The notes under the pieces were generated by a model. The model did no database searches. It saw only the letters and a list, made by a program, of their open reading frames with translations, and was not told where the DNA came from. Position numbers and translations under genes: made by a program. Shown here one piece after another: positions 34,894 to 43,984 of a stretch of DNA of 64,000 bases (positions are counted from its first letter, which is position 1; each line of letters begins with the position of its first letter). Source of the stretch: Mycolicibacterium sp. CBMA 247 (lineage in GTDB: Bacteria > Actinomycetota > Actinomycetes > Mycobacteriales > Mycobacteriaceae); the NCBI RefSeq assembly GCF_009729095.1, contig NZ_VTGX01000001.1, positions 806,001 through 870,000 on the forward strand, written 5' to 3'.

Positions 34894-35385
34894 GTGACAG
34901 TCATCAACGGCTTGCCCGCCCACGTCCTACTCGTCCACGCCATGGTCGTACTCGCACCGCTGACCGCGGTTCTGGCGATGGTCTGCGCACTATGGCCCGC
35001 TGCCCGCCGAGGCCATTTGTTGTGGCTCACGCTCATCCTGGCCGTTGTGACAACGGTTTTGACGCCGATCACGACTGGCGCCGGTGAATGGCTCTACGAC
35101 CTGAGACCAGCTCGAGATGCCGTCCTGCAAGAACACGCCGAGCGCGGCGACACCATGATCTACTTCTCGCTCGCGCTACTGGTCGTTGCGCTGGCATTGG
35201 TGGCATTGCGTTTCGCCGAACGGCGCGACGACGGCCGACGGGTGCTGTACAACGCTGTCGTCGCGGTGGTGGCCGTGTTGGTCGGCCTTGCGTCGATCGT
35301 TCAGATCTACCGCATAGGTGACCTCGGAGCGCGGTCGGTGTGGGGATCCGAGATCTCCAACCTGACTTCAGCCGGCGACGACTAG
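34894..35385 (+). CDS. DUF2231-like four-helix membrane protein
   Basis: The 163-residue protein has four membrane helices with a conserved His near the N-terminus (INGLPAHVLLVHAMVVLAPL) and a second conserved region, TTGAGEWLYD. This pattern fits DUF2231, whose function is unknown. The GTG at 34894 is fixed by AAGGAG five bases upstream. Its stop overlaps the stop of adnB on the other strand at CTAG. Confidence 0.75.
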   Translation: MTVINGLPAHVLLVHAMVVLAPLTAVLAMVCALWPAARRGHLLWLTLILAVVTTVLTPITTGAGEWLYDLRPARDAVLQEHAERGDTMIYFSLALLVVALALVALRFAERRDDGRRVLYNAVVAVVAVLVGLASIVQIYRIGDLGARSVWGSEISNLTSAGDD

Positions 35386-38300
35386 AACTCCCGCGCAGGC
35401 GCCGGCGAGGTGGCCGCGGGGTCGGCCAGCAGGGCGACGAGCTCGTCCTCGCCGGGCAGCGAATCGGGGCTGATCGTCTGCCCTGAGCGCACGTAATGGA
35501 ACGCGGCCCGCACCGATTCCGGTGCACACCCGCGCAGCGCCGCCCAGGCCAGGCGGTACACCGCAAGCTGAACCGCGGCCTGCGCCATCGCTTCCGGCGT
35601 GGCCGGGGGTTCACCGGTTTTCCAGTCCACCACGGTGGTGGTCCCGTCATCCTGCGCGAAGACCGCGTCGATGCGGCCGCGCACGATGGTGGTTCGGGTC
35701 GTTCCGATCGCCATGTCGAACGGCACCTCCACCTCGATCGGGGTACGTGCGGCCCACGCCGACATGACGAACGCGTCCTGCAGCTCCGACAGTTCGGCCG
35801 CACTGGCGCGCCCGCTGTCACTGTCCACCGCGCCGGGCAGGTCGTCGAGGTCGAACAATCGCTCGGAGTGGAAGAACCGCTGCACCCATTCGTGGAATGC
35901 GGTGCCCAGCAGGGCATGCGGATCCGGACGTTGCGGCAGCCGCCGCTGCAGGCGCCGCAACGCGGACTGCCGATCACGGCTCAGCTCCACCAAGGTGCTG
36001 ACCGACAGCTGGCCGGGCAGCCCGACCGGGGCGACCTGCGGTTCCCGGCCCCGTTCAGCCAGTAGCGCATCGACGTCGGCGGCCCAGTCCTCCCCGTCCG
36101 CATCCGAGTCACCTTCATTCCCGCTGTCACTGGCCAGCGCCTGCATGACGAGCTCTGCGCCGCGGCCGACGTCGGACTCCCTGGCGGGAGCCGCGGGCCA
36201 GACCGCTTCAACAGCCTTGTCCCGCAACGGATTCACCTCACCCGGAGTCGGCTCGGGAGCCCATTGCTCGATCTCGCCGCACGAAAGACCCTGCGCGGCG
36301 GCATCCTCCACGATGGCCTTGATCTCGCACAGGAACTCTGAGGGACCGCGCGGCTTGCTCTCGGTGGCACCCCAGTGATGCCCGGAGATCAGCAGGGTGT
36401 CCTCGGAGCGCGTGATGGCGACGTAGAGCAGCCGACGCTCTTCATCGATGCGGCGCTGCTCAAGGCTGCGCTTGTGATCGGAGATCTTGTCCGACAGGAT
36501 CTTCCGGTCGTTGATGTCAGAGGTGTCCAGCACCGGCACACCCAGCTCCGATTCGGTCGCACGATCGCCGCGCAACAGCGGAGGCAGATCCGAAGAATCG
36601 GTCAGCCAGGTCCGAGCCGAGGCCGTCGACGGGAACACCCGGCCGCTCAGATGCGGAACCGCCACCACCTGCCATTCCAACCCCTTGGCGGCGTGCACGG
36701 TCAGGATCTGCACCCGGTCGTGCGACACCGTCAATTCGGCCGGCGCCAGGCCGTTTTCCACCTCGGTCGCCACGTCCAGGTAGGCCAGCAGCGCGAGCAC
36801 CGAACCACCCGGCCGCCCGGCGAAGTCGGCCACCAGATCACAGAACGTGTCGAGGTTCTCGGTCCCGGACCATCCCGCGGTCACCGGGCGGGCCGCGCGC
36901 GCCTCTGCATCCAGCCCCGCCACGCGCCGCACCTCGGCCACCAGCTCGGGCAGCGGGTGGCTCAAGTGCGCTCGCAGCATGGTCAGCTCCCGCCCGAGCG
37001 CCTCGATCCGCCGGTAGCCGGCCGGCGAATAGCGGTCGGCGGCACCGGGATCGCAGATCGCGTCGGCCAGGCTTGCCGAGTCGGCATCCGGGGCCGCCTG
37101 GGCCACGATCTCCGCGGCGCTGGGCTCCCCCACCGGTCGGTCGTCGAGTTCCCTGGCCCGCCGCCACAACGCGGCGATGTCCCGGGCACCGAACCGCCAC
37201 CGCGGCCCGGTCAGCACCCGCATCACGGCCGACCCCGCGGTCGGATCGGCCACCAGCCGCAGCATCGCGACCAGATCGGCCACCTCGGGCACGGCCAGCA
37301 GTCCGGCCACCCCTACCACCTCGACCGGGACCCCTCGCGCGCTGAGCGCCTCGGCCATCGGCGCGGCGTCGGCGTTGCGCCGCACCAGCACTGCGGCAGT
37401 CGGTGTGGCCGACCCCTGCGCCACCGCACCGTGGTAAATCTGCGCCAGATGGTCTGCCACCCAATCACGTTCGGTCTCGACGTCGGACAGCAGTGCGCAC
37501 CGGATGGTGCCCGGCTCGGCGTCCGGCCGGGGACGCAGTTCGTGCACCGTCACCGACCGGCGCCGCGCCTCAGCGGATACCGCGTTGGCCAGATGCAGCG
37601 CGCTAGGCGGGTTGCGCCAACTGGTCCGCAATTCCAGCGTCGGGGCGGGCGTGCCGTCGGCGAGGGGAAAATCGGTGGTGAACCGGGGCAGGTTGGTCGC
37701 CGAGGCACCTCGCCAGCCGTAGATCGACTGGATCGGATCACCCACCGCGGTCAACGCCAGGCCCTCGTCGACGCCGCCGCCGAACAGGGAGGACAACGCC
37801 ACCCGCTGGGCGTGCCCGGTGTCCTGATACTCGTCGAGCAGCACCACCCGAAAGCGCTGCCGCAACTGCTCGCCCACCTGCGGAAAGTTCGAGGCCAGCC
37901 GCGCCGCCGCGGACATCTGCATTCCGAAATCCATCACCTTGTCGGCACGCATCCGCTGGTGCAGCGCGTCGATCAACGGCACAAGCTCGGTGCGCTCAGT
38001 CTGGGTGGCCAGCATTTTCAGCAGCCACTGGCTGGGCCCGCGGTCCCGTTGATACGGCCCGGCCGGCAGCGTGTGCACCAGCCGCTCCAGCTCCACATGG
38101 GTGTCGCGCAGCTGGCCGGTGTCCACCAGATGCTCGGCCAGCGCACCAGCCAGGCGCAGCACCATTGCGGTGACGGCGGCCGGAGTCTTCTCGATGGCCA
38201 GCTCCCCCGGATGTGCACACACCACCTCAAACGCCAACTGCCACAGCTCCGTCTCGCTGAGCAACCGGGTCTCCGGCTCGACCGGGAGCAGCAGCCCGTG

Positions 38301-38690
38301 CTCGCGCAGCAAGGTACCGGCGAACGCGTGATAGGTACTTACAGTCGCCGACTCAGCCGATCTCTCGTCTGCTCCCTGCACCGGCGCCAGACTTGCGCCG
38401 GCAAGCCGGGCCAGCCGTGTACGCACCCGCCGCAACAGCTGGCCCGCGGCCTTGCGGGTGAACGTCAGGCCCAGCACCTGTGATGGCGTGGCGTAGCCGT
38501 TGGCCACCAGCCAGACCACCCGGGCCGCCATGGTCTCGGTCTTACCGGCGCCCGCCCCCGCGATCACCACCAGCGGCCCGGGCGGCGCCGCGATCACCGC
38601 GGCCTGCTCCTCGGTCGGCGGGAACAGGCCCAACGCGGCCGACAACTCGGCCGGGCTGTACCGCACGCCGGCCTGCGAGGTTTGGGTCAT
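35382..38690 (-). CDS. adnB: AdnB, helicase-nuclease subunit
   Basis: The 1102-residue protein is the second subunit of the mycobacterial AdnAB DNA-end resection machine. The N-terminal SF1A motor has GAGAGKTETMAARV, LLDEYQDTGHAQR, GDPIQSIYGWRGA and [16 protein letters not shown]. The C-terminal RecB-type nuclease has RGRIDAVF and TTVVDWKTG. AdnB supplies the main translocating motor. ATG 38690 overlaps the adnA stop as ATGA, so the two subunits are co-translated. Orthologue of Rv3201c. Confidence 0.95.
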   Translation of the reverse strand: MTQTSQAGVRYSPAELSAALGLFPPTEEQAAVIAAPPGPLVVIAGAGAGKTETMAARVVWLVANGYATPSQVLGLTFTRKAAGQLLRRVRTRLARLAGASLAPVQGADERSAESATVSTYHAFAGTLLREHGLLLPVEPETRLLSETELWQLAFEVVCAHPGELAIEKTPAAVTAMVLRLAGALAEHLVDTGQLRDTHVELERLVHTLPAGPYQRDRGPSQWLLKMLATQTERTELVPLIDALHQRMRADKVMDFGMQMSAAARLASNFPQVGEQLRQRFRVVLLDEYQDTGHAQRVALSSLFGGGVDEGLALTAVGDPIQSIYGWRGASATNLPRFTTDFPLADGTPAPTLELRTSWRNPPSALHLANAVSAEARRRSVTVHELRPRPDAEPGTIRCALLSDVETERDWVADHLAQIYHGAVAQGSATPTAAVLVRRNADAAPMAEALSARGVPVEVVGVAGLLAVPEVADLVAMLRLVADPTAGSAVMRVLTGPRWRFGARDIAALWRRARELDDRPVGEPSAAEIVAQAAPDADSASLADAICDPGAADRYSPAGYRRIEALGRELTMLRAHLSHPLPELVAEVRRVAGLDAEARAARPVTAGWSGTENLDTFCDLVADFAGRPGGSVLALLAYLDVATEVENGLAPAELTVSHDRVQILTVHAAKGLEWQVVAVPHLSGRVFPSTASARTWLTDSSDLPPLLRGDRATESELGVPVLDTSDINDRKILSDKISDHKRSLEQRRIDEERRLLYVAITRSEDTLLISGHHWGATESKPRGPSEFLCEIKAIVEDAAAQGLSCGEIEQWAPEPTPGEVNPLRDKAVEAVWPAAPARESDVGRGAELVMQALASDSGNEGDSDADGEDWAADVDALLAERGREPQVAPVGLPGQLSVSTLVELSRDRQSALRRLQRRLPQRPDPHALLGTAFHEWVQRFFHSERLFDLDDLPGAVDSDSGRASAAELSELQDAFVMSAWAARTPIEVEVPFDMAIGTTRTTIVRGRIDAVFAQDDGTTTVVDWKTGEPPATPEAMAQAAVQLAVYRLAWAALRGCAPESVRAAFHYVRSGQTISPDSLPGEDELVALLADPAATSPAPAREF

Positions 38691-41600
38691 GACCGCTCCC
38701 CAGCGGCCTGGGCCGGGCACGACGAGCGCACCGGGCAGTTCGAACAGCCATCGTTGACACGGGCCACGAATTGCGGCCCGGCCGTGGCAGCCGCCGCACT
38801 GCTGACGGTGCCCAGCCAGTCGGCACGGGTGTCGGGTGTGATCGGATCCTGTTCCCGTTCGGTGGCGCCGGCCGCCCCCGCCTTGCCCAGGTATACCAAC
38901 CGCCCCCCACCCGGCTGATCCCCGTGCGGCAACAACCCGGCGGCCACCGCGAGCTGATAGGTGGCCAGCTGGGCGTGGTTCTGCGCATCGTCCTTGGTAA
39001 CCGGACTCTTACCGGTCTTGAGGTCGACCACGACGAGTCGATCCGCGCGGTCACGCTCGAGACGGTCCAACCGTCCCCGCACCCGAACCCCCGGCCCGTC
39101 GGACCCCGGTTCGACGATTACACCCTCGACATCGATCTCGGTGGCGACCTCGGTCAGCTGTCCCCGGGAATCGGCACGCCACCGGGTGAAGGTCTCCAGC
39201 ATCGCGCGGTGCCGCGTCAACTCGTTGTCCGAATACCACTTCGCCTCGAAAGGCAGATCCTCCCAAACCTTTTCCAAATCGTTGACCAGCTGGCTCTCGG
39301 TCTTTCCGGAATCGGCGACCAGTGCGTGCAGCAACGACCCGACCGTCGAGCGAACGTCGCGTCCGTCACTGCCGCCGTGGCGCTCCAGCAGCCAGCGCAG
39401 CGGGCAGTCGGTGAGCATCTGCAGCGTCGACGGCGACAGGGTCACAACCTGTTCGGGGTCCGACCACAGCGGCTCCTCGGTGGACAGCGCGGTCATGGTG
39501 TGCCACTGCGACGGATCGGCCCCGGACACCCCCGCAGCGGCCAGCCGAGCCAATTGGGTTGCCGCACAGCACCGGGACTCGTCATCGACGGCGCCTTCCG
39601 GCGCGCATACGACGGCCCGCAGCCGGCCGACCACCGCCGAAGGCATCAACACCCGCGGAGCGGCCAGTGGCGGCAGCGGCACGGATTCGCCTGCCACCTC
39701 GGACAATTCGGCACAGAACGGCGACGGCAGCAGCGACTCGTCACCGCCGTCGCTGTCGACCGCAGTCACCAGCAGCCGGGTCCGGGCCCGGCCCATGGCT
39801 GCCATCAACAAGCGGCGCTCCTCGGCCAGCAGCGGCGCCCGGGTCGATACCGAACGGTCGTCCGGCGCGGCGACCCCGTCGAGGACGTCCACCAGATTCT
39901 GTGTGCCCAGGATCCCACCGCGCGGAATGGTATTGGGCCACAGCCCTTCCTGCACTCCGGCGATGACCACCAAATCCCATTCCCGGCCGAGCGCGGCGTG
40001 TGCGCTGAGCACCGACACCGCGTCGGTCTGCGGGCTCGAATCCGCTGTCGAGATCGATGTACCCAGTGTCGCGACATGGTCCACCAGCCCGCGCAGCGAC
40101 GCCCCCGCCGTGCGGCTCACGTACTGGTCGGCCACATCGAACAGCGCCGTCACCGCATCCAGGTCGCGGTCGGCCTGTGCTCCGATGGTGCCGCCGCGCT
40201 CGCTGGCGGCCAGCCAGCGCGGCTGCAGCCGGCAGGCGTTCCAGGCCTGCCACAGCGTGTAGCGCGGATCGGCGCCGTCGCGCTCGCTGCGGCGGGCGGC
40301 GGCCAGCACCGACCGCAACCGGCGCAGTGGCTTGACGTGCTCGGCCGACAATCCGGCCGGCTCCGCGGCGATCGCGGCGACCAGCAAGTCGGTGAAATCC
40401 CGGGGTGGTGTCGAGCCATCCGCGCGGCGCAGCGCCCGGCGCAACTGCCGCAGGGTCACCGGGTCGACGCGGCCCACCGGACCGGTGAGCAGGCTGATGG
40501 CGCTGTCCCCGTCAAGGTGCCCGGACGCGATCGCCTCCAACACCGTCAGCAGAGCCGCGACCGCGGGCTGCTGCGCCAGCCCGAGATCCGTGCCCGTCGC
40601 CTGCACGGGTACCCCGGCCGCAACCAGCGCCCGCGCCAGCGACGCACCGACCCGCGGAATCGAGCGCACCACCACGGCCATCTCGGACCAGGGCACCCCG
40701 TCGACCAGATGGGCGCGGCGCAACGCATCGGCGATGAACGTGTTCTCGGCGTGCGGCGTGGCGGCCAGCCGCATGGTGACTTCACCCTGTCCACGCTCCG
40801 GGTTCCCTTCCAGTACGCGGCCGGTCCCGACGCCGGGCAGCCGGCGAGCGATTCCCGAGATCGCCGAGGCGAGCGCGGGAGCACAGCGATGCGACTGGGT
40901 GAGGGTGATCGCAGGTGCTTCGTCATCGCCGTGATCGCGCAACAACACCGGGTCTGCGCCACGGTAACCGAACACAGCCTGGTCAGAATCGCCCGCGATG
41001 ACGGTCAGGCCCGCCCCGGCGGCCAAGACCCGGACCAACAGCGCGGCTTGCGGATCGAGGTGCTGGGCATCGTCGACCAGCAGCAGGCTGATCCGCGCCC
41101 GCTCGGCGGCCAACAGCTCAGCGTCGGTCCCGAGCGCCTCCAGCGCCGCACCGACGAGTTCGGCCGCCCCCAACGCCGGGATCGTGGCCTGCGGAGCGGC
41201 CATACCGACCGCCGACCGCAACAACATGATCTGCTCGTAGGCCTGCGCGAACCGTCCCGCCGCCAACCACTCCGGGCGTCCCGCCGAACGACCCAGTCGT
41301 TGCAGGGCGCGCGGATCCACACCGCGCTCGGTGCAGCGGGCCATCAGATCGCGCAGCTCGGTCGCGAAGCCGGCGGTGCTCAGCGCCGGCCACAGCTGCT
41401 CGGGCCAGCCCACGGGTGAATCCGCGCCGTCCTCCAGATCCCCGGCCAGCAGCTCGCGGATGATGCCGTCCTGTTCGGCGGTGGTGATCAGCCGCGGCGG
41501 CGGATCACCATTGCGCTGGGCCGCCAGCCGCAGCAGCGCGAACGCATACGAGTGCACGGTGCGCACCAGCGGTTCCCGCACCACGCCATGCGTGCCCGCC

Positions 41601-41833
41601 CCGAGCAGCCGTGCGGTGATGGCGGCCCTGGCCTCTCCGCGCAACCGGGCCGAACCGGTCAACAACAACACCGACTCCGGATCGGTGCCCGCCGCGATGT
41701 GTTCAACCGCGGTGCTGATCAACAGCGAGCTCTTTCCGGTGCCCGGCCCGCCCAGTACCCGCACCACACCGCCGCGCCCCGGTGCCAGCAGATCCGTGCC
41801 CGCCAGTGCCGGCTCGACGTGTTGTGCGGTCAT
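38687..41833 (-). CDS. adnA: AdnA, helicase-nuclease subunit
   Basis: This 1048-residue protein pairs with AdnB to unwind and degrade DNA ends at double-strand breaks. The motor part has GGPGTGKSSLL, a Walker B LLLVDDAQHLDP and AGDSDQAVFGYRGADP. The C-terminal nuclease has RGRLDRLERD and LVVVDLKTG. A terminal cysteine cluster (CSNCPVRSSCP) probably belongs to the Fe-S ligands typical of RecB/AddB-like nucleases. ATG 41833 (MTAQHVEP) fits the family; ATG 41842 is also possible. The longer frame to 41965 is made of tandem repeats and is not real protein. Confidence 0.95.
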   Translation of the reverse strand: MTAQHVEPALAGTDLLAPGRGGVVRVLGGPGTGKSSLLISTAVEHIAAGTDPESVLLLTGSARLRGEARAAITARLLGAGTHGVVREPLVRTVHSYAFALLRLAAQRNGDPPPRLITTAEQDGIIRELLAGDLEDGADSPVGWPEQLWPALSTAGFATELRDLMARCTERGVDPRALQRLGRSAGRPEWLAAGRFAQAYEQIMLLRSAVGMAAPQATIPALGAAELVGAALEALGTDAELLAAERARISLLLVDDAQHLDPQAALLVRVLAAGAGLTVIAGDSDQAVFGYRGADPVLLRDHGDDEAPAITLTQSHRCAPALASAISGIARRLPGVGTGRVLEGNPERGQGEVTMRLAATPHAENTFIADALRRAHLVDGVPWSEMAVVVRSIPRVGASLARALVAAGVPVQATGTDLGLAQQPAVAALLTVLEAIASGHLDGDSAISLLTGPVGRVDPVTLRQLRRALRRADGSTPPRDFTDLLVAAIAAEPAGLSAEHVKPLRRLRSVLAAARRSERDGADPRYTLWQAWNACRLQPRWLAASERGGTIGAQADRDLDAVTALFDVADQYVSRTAGASLRGLVDHVATLGTSISTADSSPQTDAVSVLSAHAALGREWDLVVIAGVQEGLWPNTIPRGGILGTQNLVDVLDGVAAPDDRSVSTRAPLLAEERRLLMAAMGRARTRLLVTAVDSDGGDESLLPSPFCAELSEVAGESVPLPPLAAPRVLMPSAVVGRLRAVVCAPEGAVDDESRCCAATQLARLAAAGVSGADPSQWHTMTALSTEEPLWSDPEQVVTLSPSTLQMLTDCPLRWLLERHGGSDGRDVRSTVGSLLHALVADSGKTESQLVNDLEKVWEDLPFEAKWYSDNELTRHRAMLETFTRWRADSRGQLTEVATEIDVEGVIVEPGSDGPGVRVRGRLDRLERDRADRLVVVDLKTGKSPVTKDDAQNHAQLATYQLAVAAGLLPHGDQPGGGRLVYLGKAGAAGATEREQDPITPDTRADWLGTVSSAAAATAGPQFVARVNDGCSNCPVRSSCPAQAAGERS

Positions 41834-41858
41834 GGAAGGCATGACACCAGAAGGGACC

Positions 41859-41974
41859 GACAAGTAGCGAAGCGGATTGGCGCGAAGGACCCGACAAGTA
41901 GCGCAGCGGATTGGAGCGAAGGACCCGACAAGTAGCGCAGCGGATTGGAGCGATAGGCCCGACAAGTAGCGCAG
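41859..41974. repeat. Tandem array of a 34-bp repeat between adnA and lipV
   Basis: Three full units (41859-41892, 41893-41926, 41927-41960) and a 14-base partial copy follow without spacers. Each starts GACAAGTAGCG and ends with GG-x-CCC. The 14-base core CCGACAAGTAGCGC occurs again at 62345-62358, upstream of sigH. The array occupies the divergent promoter region of adnA and lipV. It is not a CRISPR array. Confidence 0.9.
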
Positions 41975-42000
41975 TCGCGGCTCCTGGCAGCATCAACGGG

Positions 42001-42774
42001 ATGTCAGCCGAGAAGTTGCACGTCCACCGCTACGGCCCGGCACAGCCGCCGCGGCTGCTGCTCATCCACGGCTCGACCGGGCACGGCCAACGCTGGAAGA
42101 CGCTGGCCGAGCAGCACCTGCCCGAGGTGGCGGTGCTCGCACCCGACCTGCTCGGGCACGGCCGCTCATCGTGGTCGGCGCCATGGACGCTCGACGCCAA
42201 CGTCGAGGCGCTGGCGTCGCTGGTGGACCGCCCCACCCTGGTGGTCGGGCATTCGTTCGGTGGTGCGCTGGCCCTCAATCTCGCTGCCGCACAGCCGGAA
42301 CTGGTCAGCGGACTGGTGCTGTTGGACCCGGCGGTGGAGCTTGACGGTGAGTGGATGCGCGACATCGCCGACAGCATGATGGCCTCGCCCGACTACCCCG
42401 ACCGCGCCGAGGCCCGCGCCGAGAAGGCCAACGGTTCCTGGGGCGAGGTGACACCGGCAGAGCTGGACCGTGAACTCGACGAGCATCTCGTCGAACTACC
42501 CGGCGGCCGCTACGGGTGGCGGATCAGCATTCCGGCCATGATGTCCTACTGGAGCGAGCTGGCCCGCCCGGTTGCCCTGCCGCGCAAGGGCACTCCCACG
42601 GTTCTGGTCCGCGCCACCCGCACCAGCCCACCGTATGCGCGCGACGGTCTCATCACCGCGCTGAGTGGGCACCTCGGTCCGGATTTCACGCTGCTGGACT
42701 GGGATTGCGATCACATGGTGGCCCAGGCCAAACCCGCCGAGACCGCGCGGCTGATCCGCGAACAGCTGGCCTGA
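42001..42774 (+). CDS. lipV: Alpha/beta hydrolase LipV
   Basis: The 257-residue hydrolase has the nucleophile elbow VVGHSFGGAL, the oxyanion segment LLLIHGSTGHGQRW and a late catalytic His in DWDCDHMVAQAKP. It is the orthologue of Rv3203, annotated as lipase LipV; the natural ester substrate is unknown. ATG 42001 directly follows the repeat array. The alkyltransferase-like gene starts two bases after its stop, so they form an operon. Confidence 0.9.
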   Translation: MSAEKLHVHRYGPAQPPRLLLIHGSTGHGQRWKTLAEQHLPEVAVLAPDLLGHGRSSWSAPWTLDANVEALASLVDRPTLVVGHSFGGALALNLAAAQPELVSGLVLLDPAVELDGEWMRDIADSMMASPDYPDRAEARAEKANGSWGEVTPAELDRELDEHLVELPGGRYGWRISIPAMMSYWSELARPVALPRKGTPTVLVRATRTSPPYARDGLITALSGHLGPDFTLLDWDCDHMVAQAKPAETARLIREQLA

Positions 42775-42776
42775 CG

Positions 42777-43085
42777 ATGGCCGGCGGGTCCAACCGGGTC
42801 ACCGAGGAGCAGGTGGAAAACGTGCGAGCGCTGGTCGCCGCGATCCCGCCGGGCCGCGTCTGCACGTACGGCGACATTGCCAATGCCGCAGAGCTTTCCA
42901 GCCCGCGCATCGTCGGCTGGATCATGCGGACCGACTCCTCGGACCTGCCGTGGCACCGGGTGATCCCCGCATCGGGGCGTCCGGCACCGCACCTGGCCAC
43001 CCGGCAACTGGAACGGCTTCGCGCCGAAGGGGTGCTGGCCATTGACGGACGGGTGCCGTTACGCGAATACCGGCATTCGTTCTGA
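42777..43085 (+). CDS. Alkyltransferase-like protein (ATL)
   Basis: The 102-residue protein has the DNA-binding domain of O6-alkylguanine-DNA alkyltransferases (VCTYGDIANAA, helix-turn-helix with SSPRIVGWIM). At the active site it reads PWHRVI where true transferases have PCHRVI. With tryptophan in place of the acceptor cysteine it cannot take the alkyl group. It should bind damaged guanine and recruit nucleotide excision repair, as ATL proteins do. Orthologue of Rv3204, near adnAB and uvrD2. Confidence 0.92.
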   Translation: MAGGSNRVTEEQVENVRALVAAIPPGRVCTYGDIANAAELSSPRIVGWIMRTDSSDLPWHRVIPASGRPAPHLATRQLERLRAEGVLAIDGRVPLREYRHSF

Positions 43086-43093
43086 CGCGCGGG

Positions 43094-43948
43094 TCACAGG
43101 ATCAGCCGGATGAGCGAGGCCGTGCGGGCCAGACCCGGAAAAGCCGCCGCGGTGGACCGTGGGTGCAGCGCGTGCACGGCCAGTCGGAACATCAACGCCC
43201 GCAACAACATCTGTGGCCATTCGGGTAGCGATTGCCACCGCTCGACCAATCCGTCGTCGGCGTCACCCCAGGACAGCGCGTCGACCACCACGACTCCCGC
43301 GGCCCACGGCGCCGGGCGCCAGTACGGGGTGATGTCGGTGATTCCCGGGGCGGCCGTGCCGGCGAACAGCACTGTGCCGTAAAGGTCGCCATGCACCAGC
43401 TGGCTGGCACTCTTGGTCGGCCTGCGTAAACCGGCCAGCTGATTGATCAGCTCCACGGAGCGTTGGCCATCCGACGATCCGGGCGAGACCCTGGCGCCGG
43501 CCGGCAACGAATGCAGCGGCCGATCCTCCCAAGCCGCCCGGTCGGCGGCGATGAACACGTCGACATCGGCCCACGGAGCGACCGGCGGTTGGGTGAGGAA
43601 ACGCGGCCGCTCCAACTTCGTGGTGGCCTCGTGCAATCGCACTGCTGCCGACACCACTTCGTCATGACGGGGTTCGGGCGTGCCGGCGACGAAGGTATCG
43701 GCCCGCCATCCGGCGACCACGTAACGGCCATCGGTGGAGCGGACCGGGCGTGCCAGACGCACCCCGTCGACGAACAGCGATTCCCGGACCTTGGCCGACC
43801 ACGCCGCACGGGCGTGCTCGGGCACCATCGACATCACTACTTCGCCGCAGCGCCAGCCGCCCTCCCAGCTCGAGCCGAGCGGTTCCGGGCTCATCCCGGA
43901 CAGCCCGAACGCCGCCAGCACATGTTCCGGCGGCGGTTCTACACTCAC
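43094..43948 (-). CDS. TIGR02569-family actinobacterial protein (Rv3205c orthologue)
   Basis: The 284-residue protein resembles aminoglycoside-phosphotransferase-like folds in one segment (SASQLVHGDLYGTVLFAG, then DITPYWRPAPWAAGVVVVDA). The usual H-x-D-x-x-x-x-N catalytic loop is altered (HGDLYGTVLF, no Asn in place), so activity is doubtful. I know it only as a conserved actinobacterial protein of unknown role. It ends nine bases from the convergent ATL gene, and the moeZ gene begins 1.2 kb upstream on the same strand. Confidence 0.85.
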   Translation of the reverse strand: MSVEPPPEHVLAAFGLSGMSPEPLGSSWEGGWRCGEVVMSMVPEHARAAWSAKVRESLFVDGVRLARPVRSTDGRYVVAGWRADTFVAGTPEPRHDEVVSAAVRLHEATTKLERPRFLTQPPVAPWADVDVFIAADRAAWEDRPLHSLPAGARVSPGSSDGQRSVELINQLAGLRRPTKSASQLVHGDLYGTVLFAGTAAPGITDITPYWRPAPWAAGVVVVDALSWGDADDGLVERWQSLPEWPQMLLRALMFRLAVHALHPRSTAAAFPGLARTASLIRLIL

Positions 43949-43984
43949 AACCTCAGCCTAAGGGTTATCCCCGCAAACCGGCCG

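Noticed and set aside
36375..41419. Long plus-strand frames opposite adnB and adnA
   Set aside because: Both strands cannot be coding here; AdnA and AdnB motifs are complete on the minus strand.
41843..41965. N-terminal extension of AdnA into the repeat array
   Set aside because: The sequence is repeat-encoded, lacks a ribosome site and is not present in the family.
41859..41974. Repeat array considered as CRISPR
   Set aside because: Units of 34 bases follow each other directly with no spacers and no cas genes are present.
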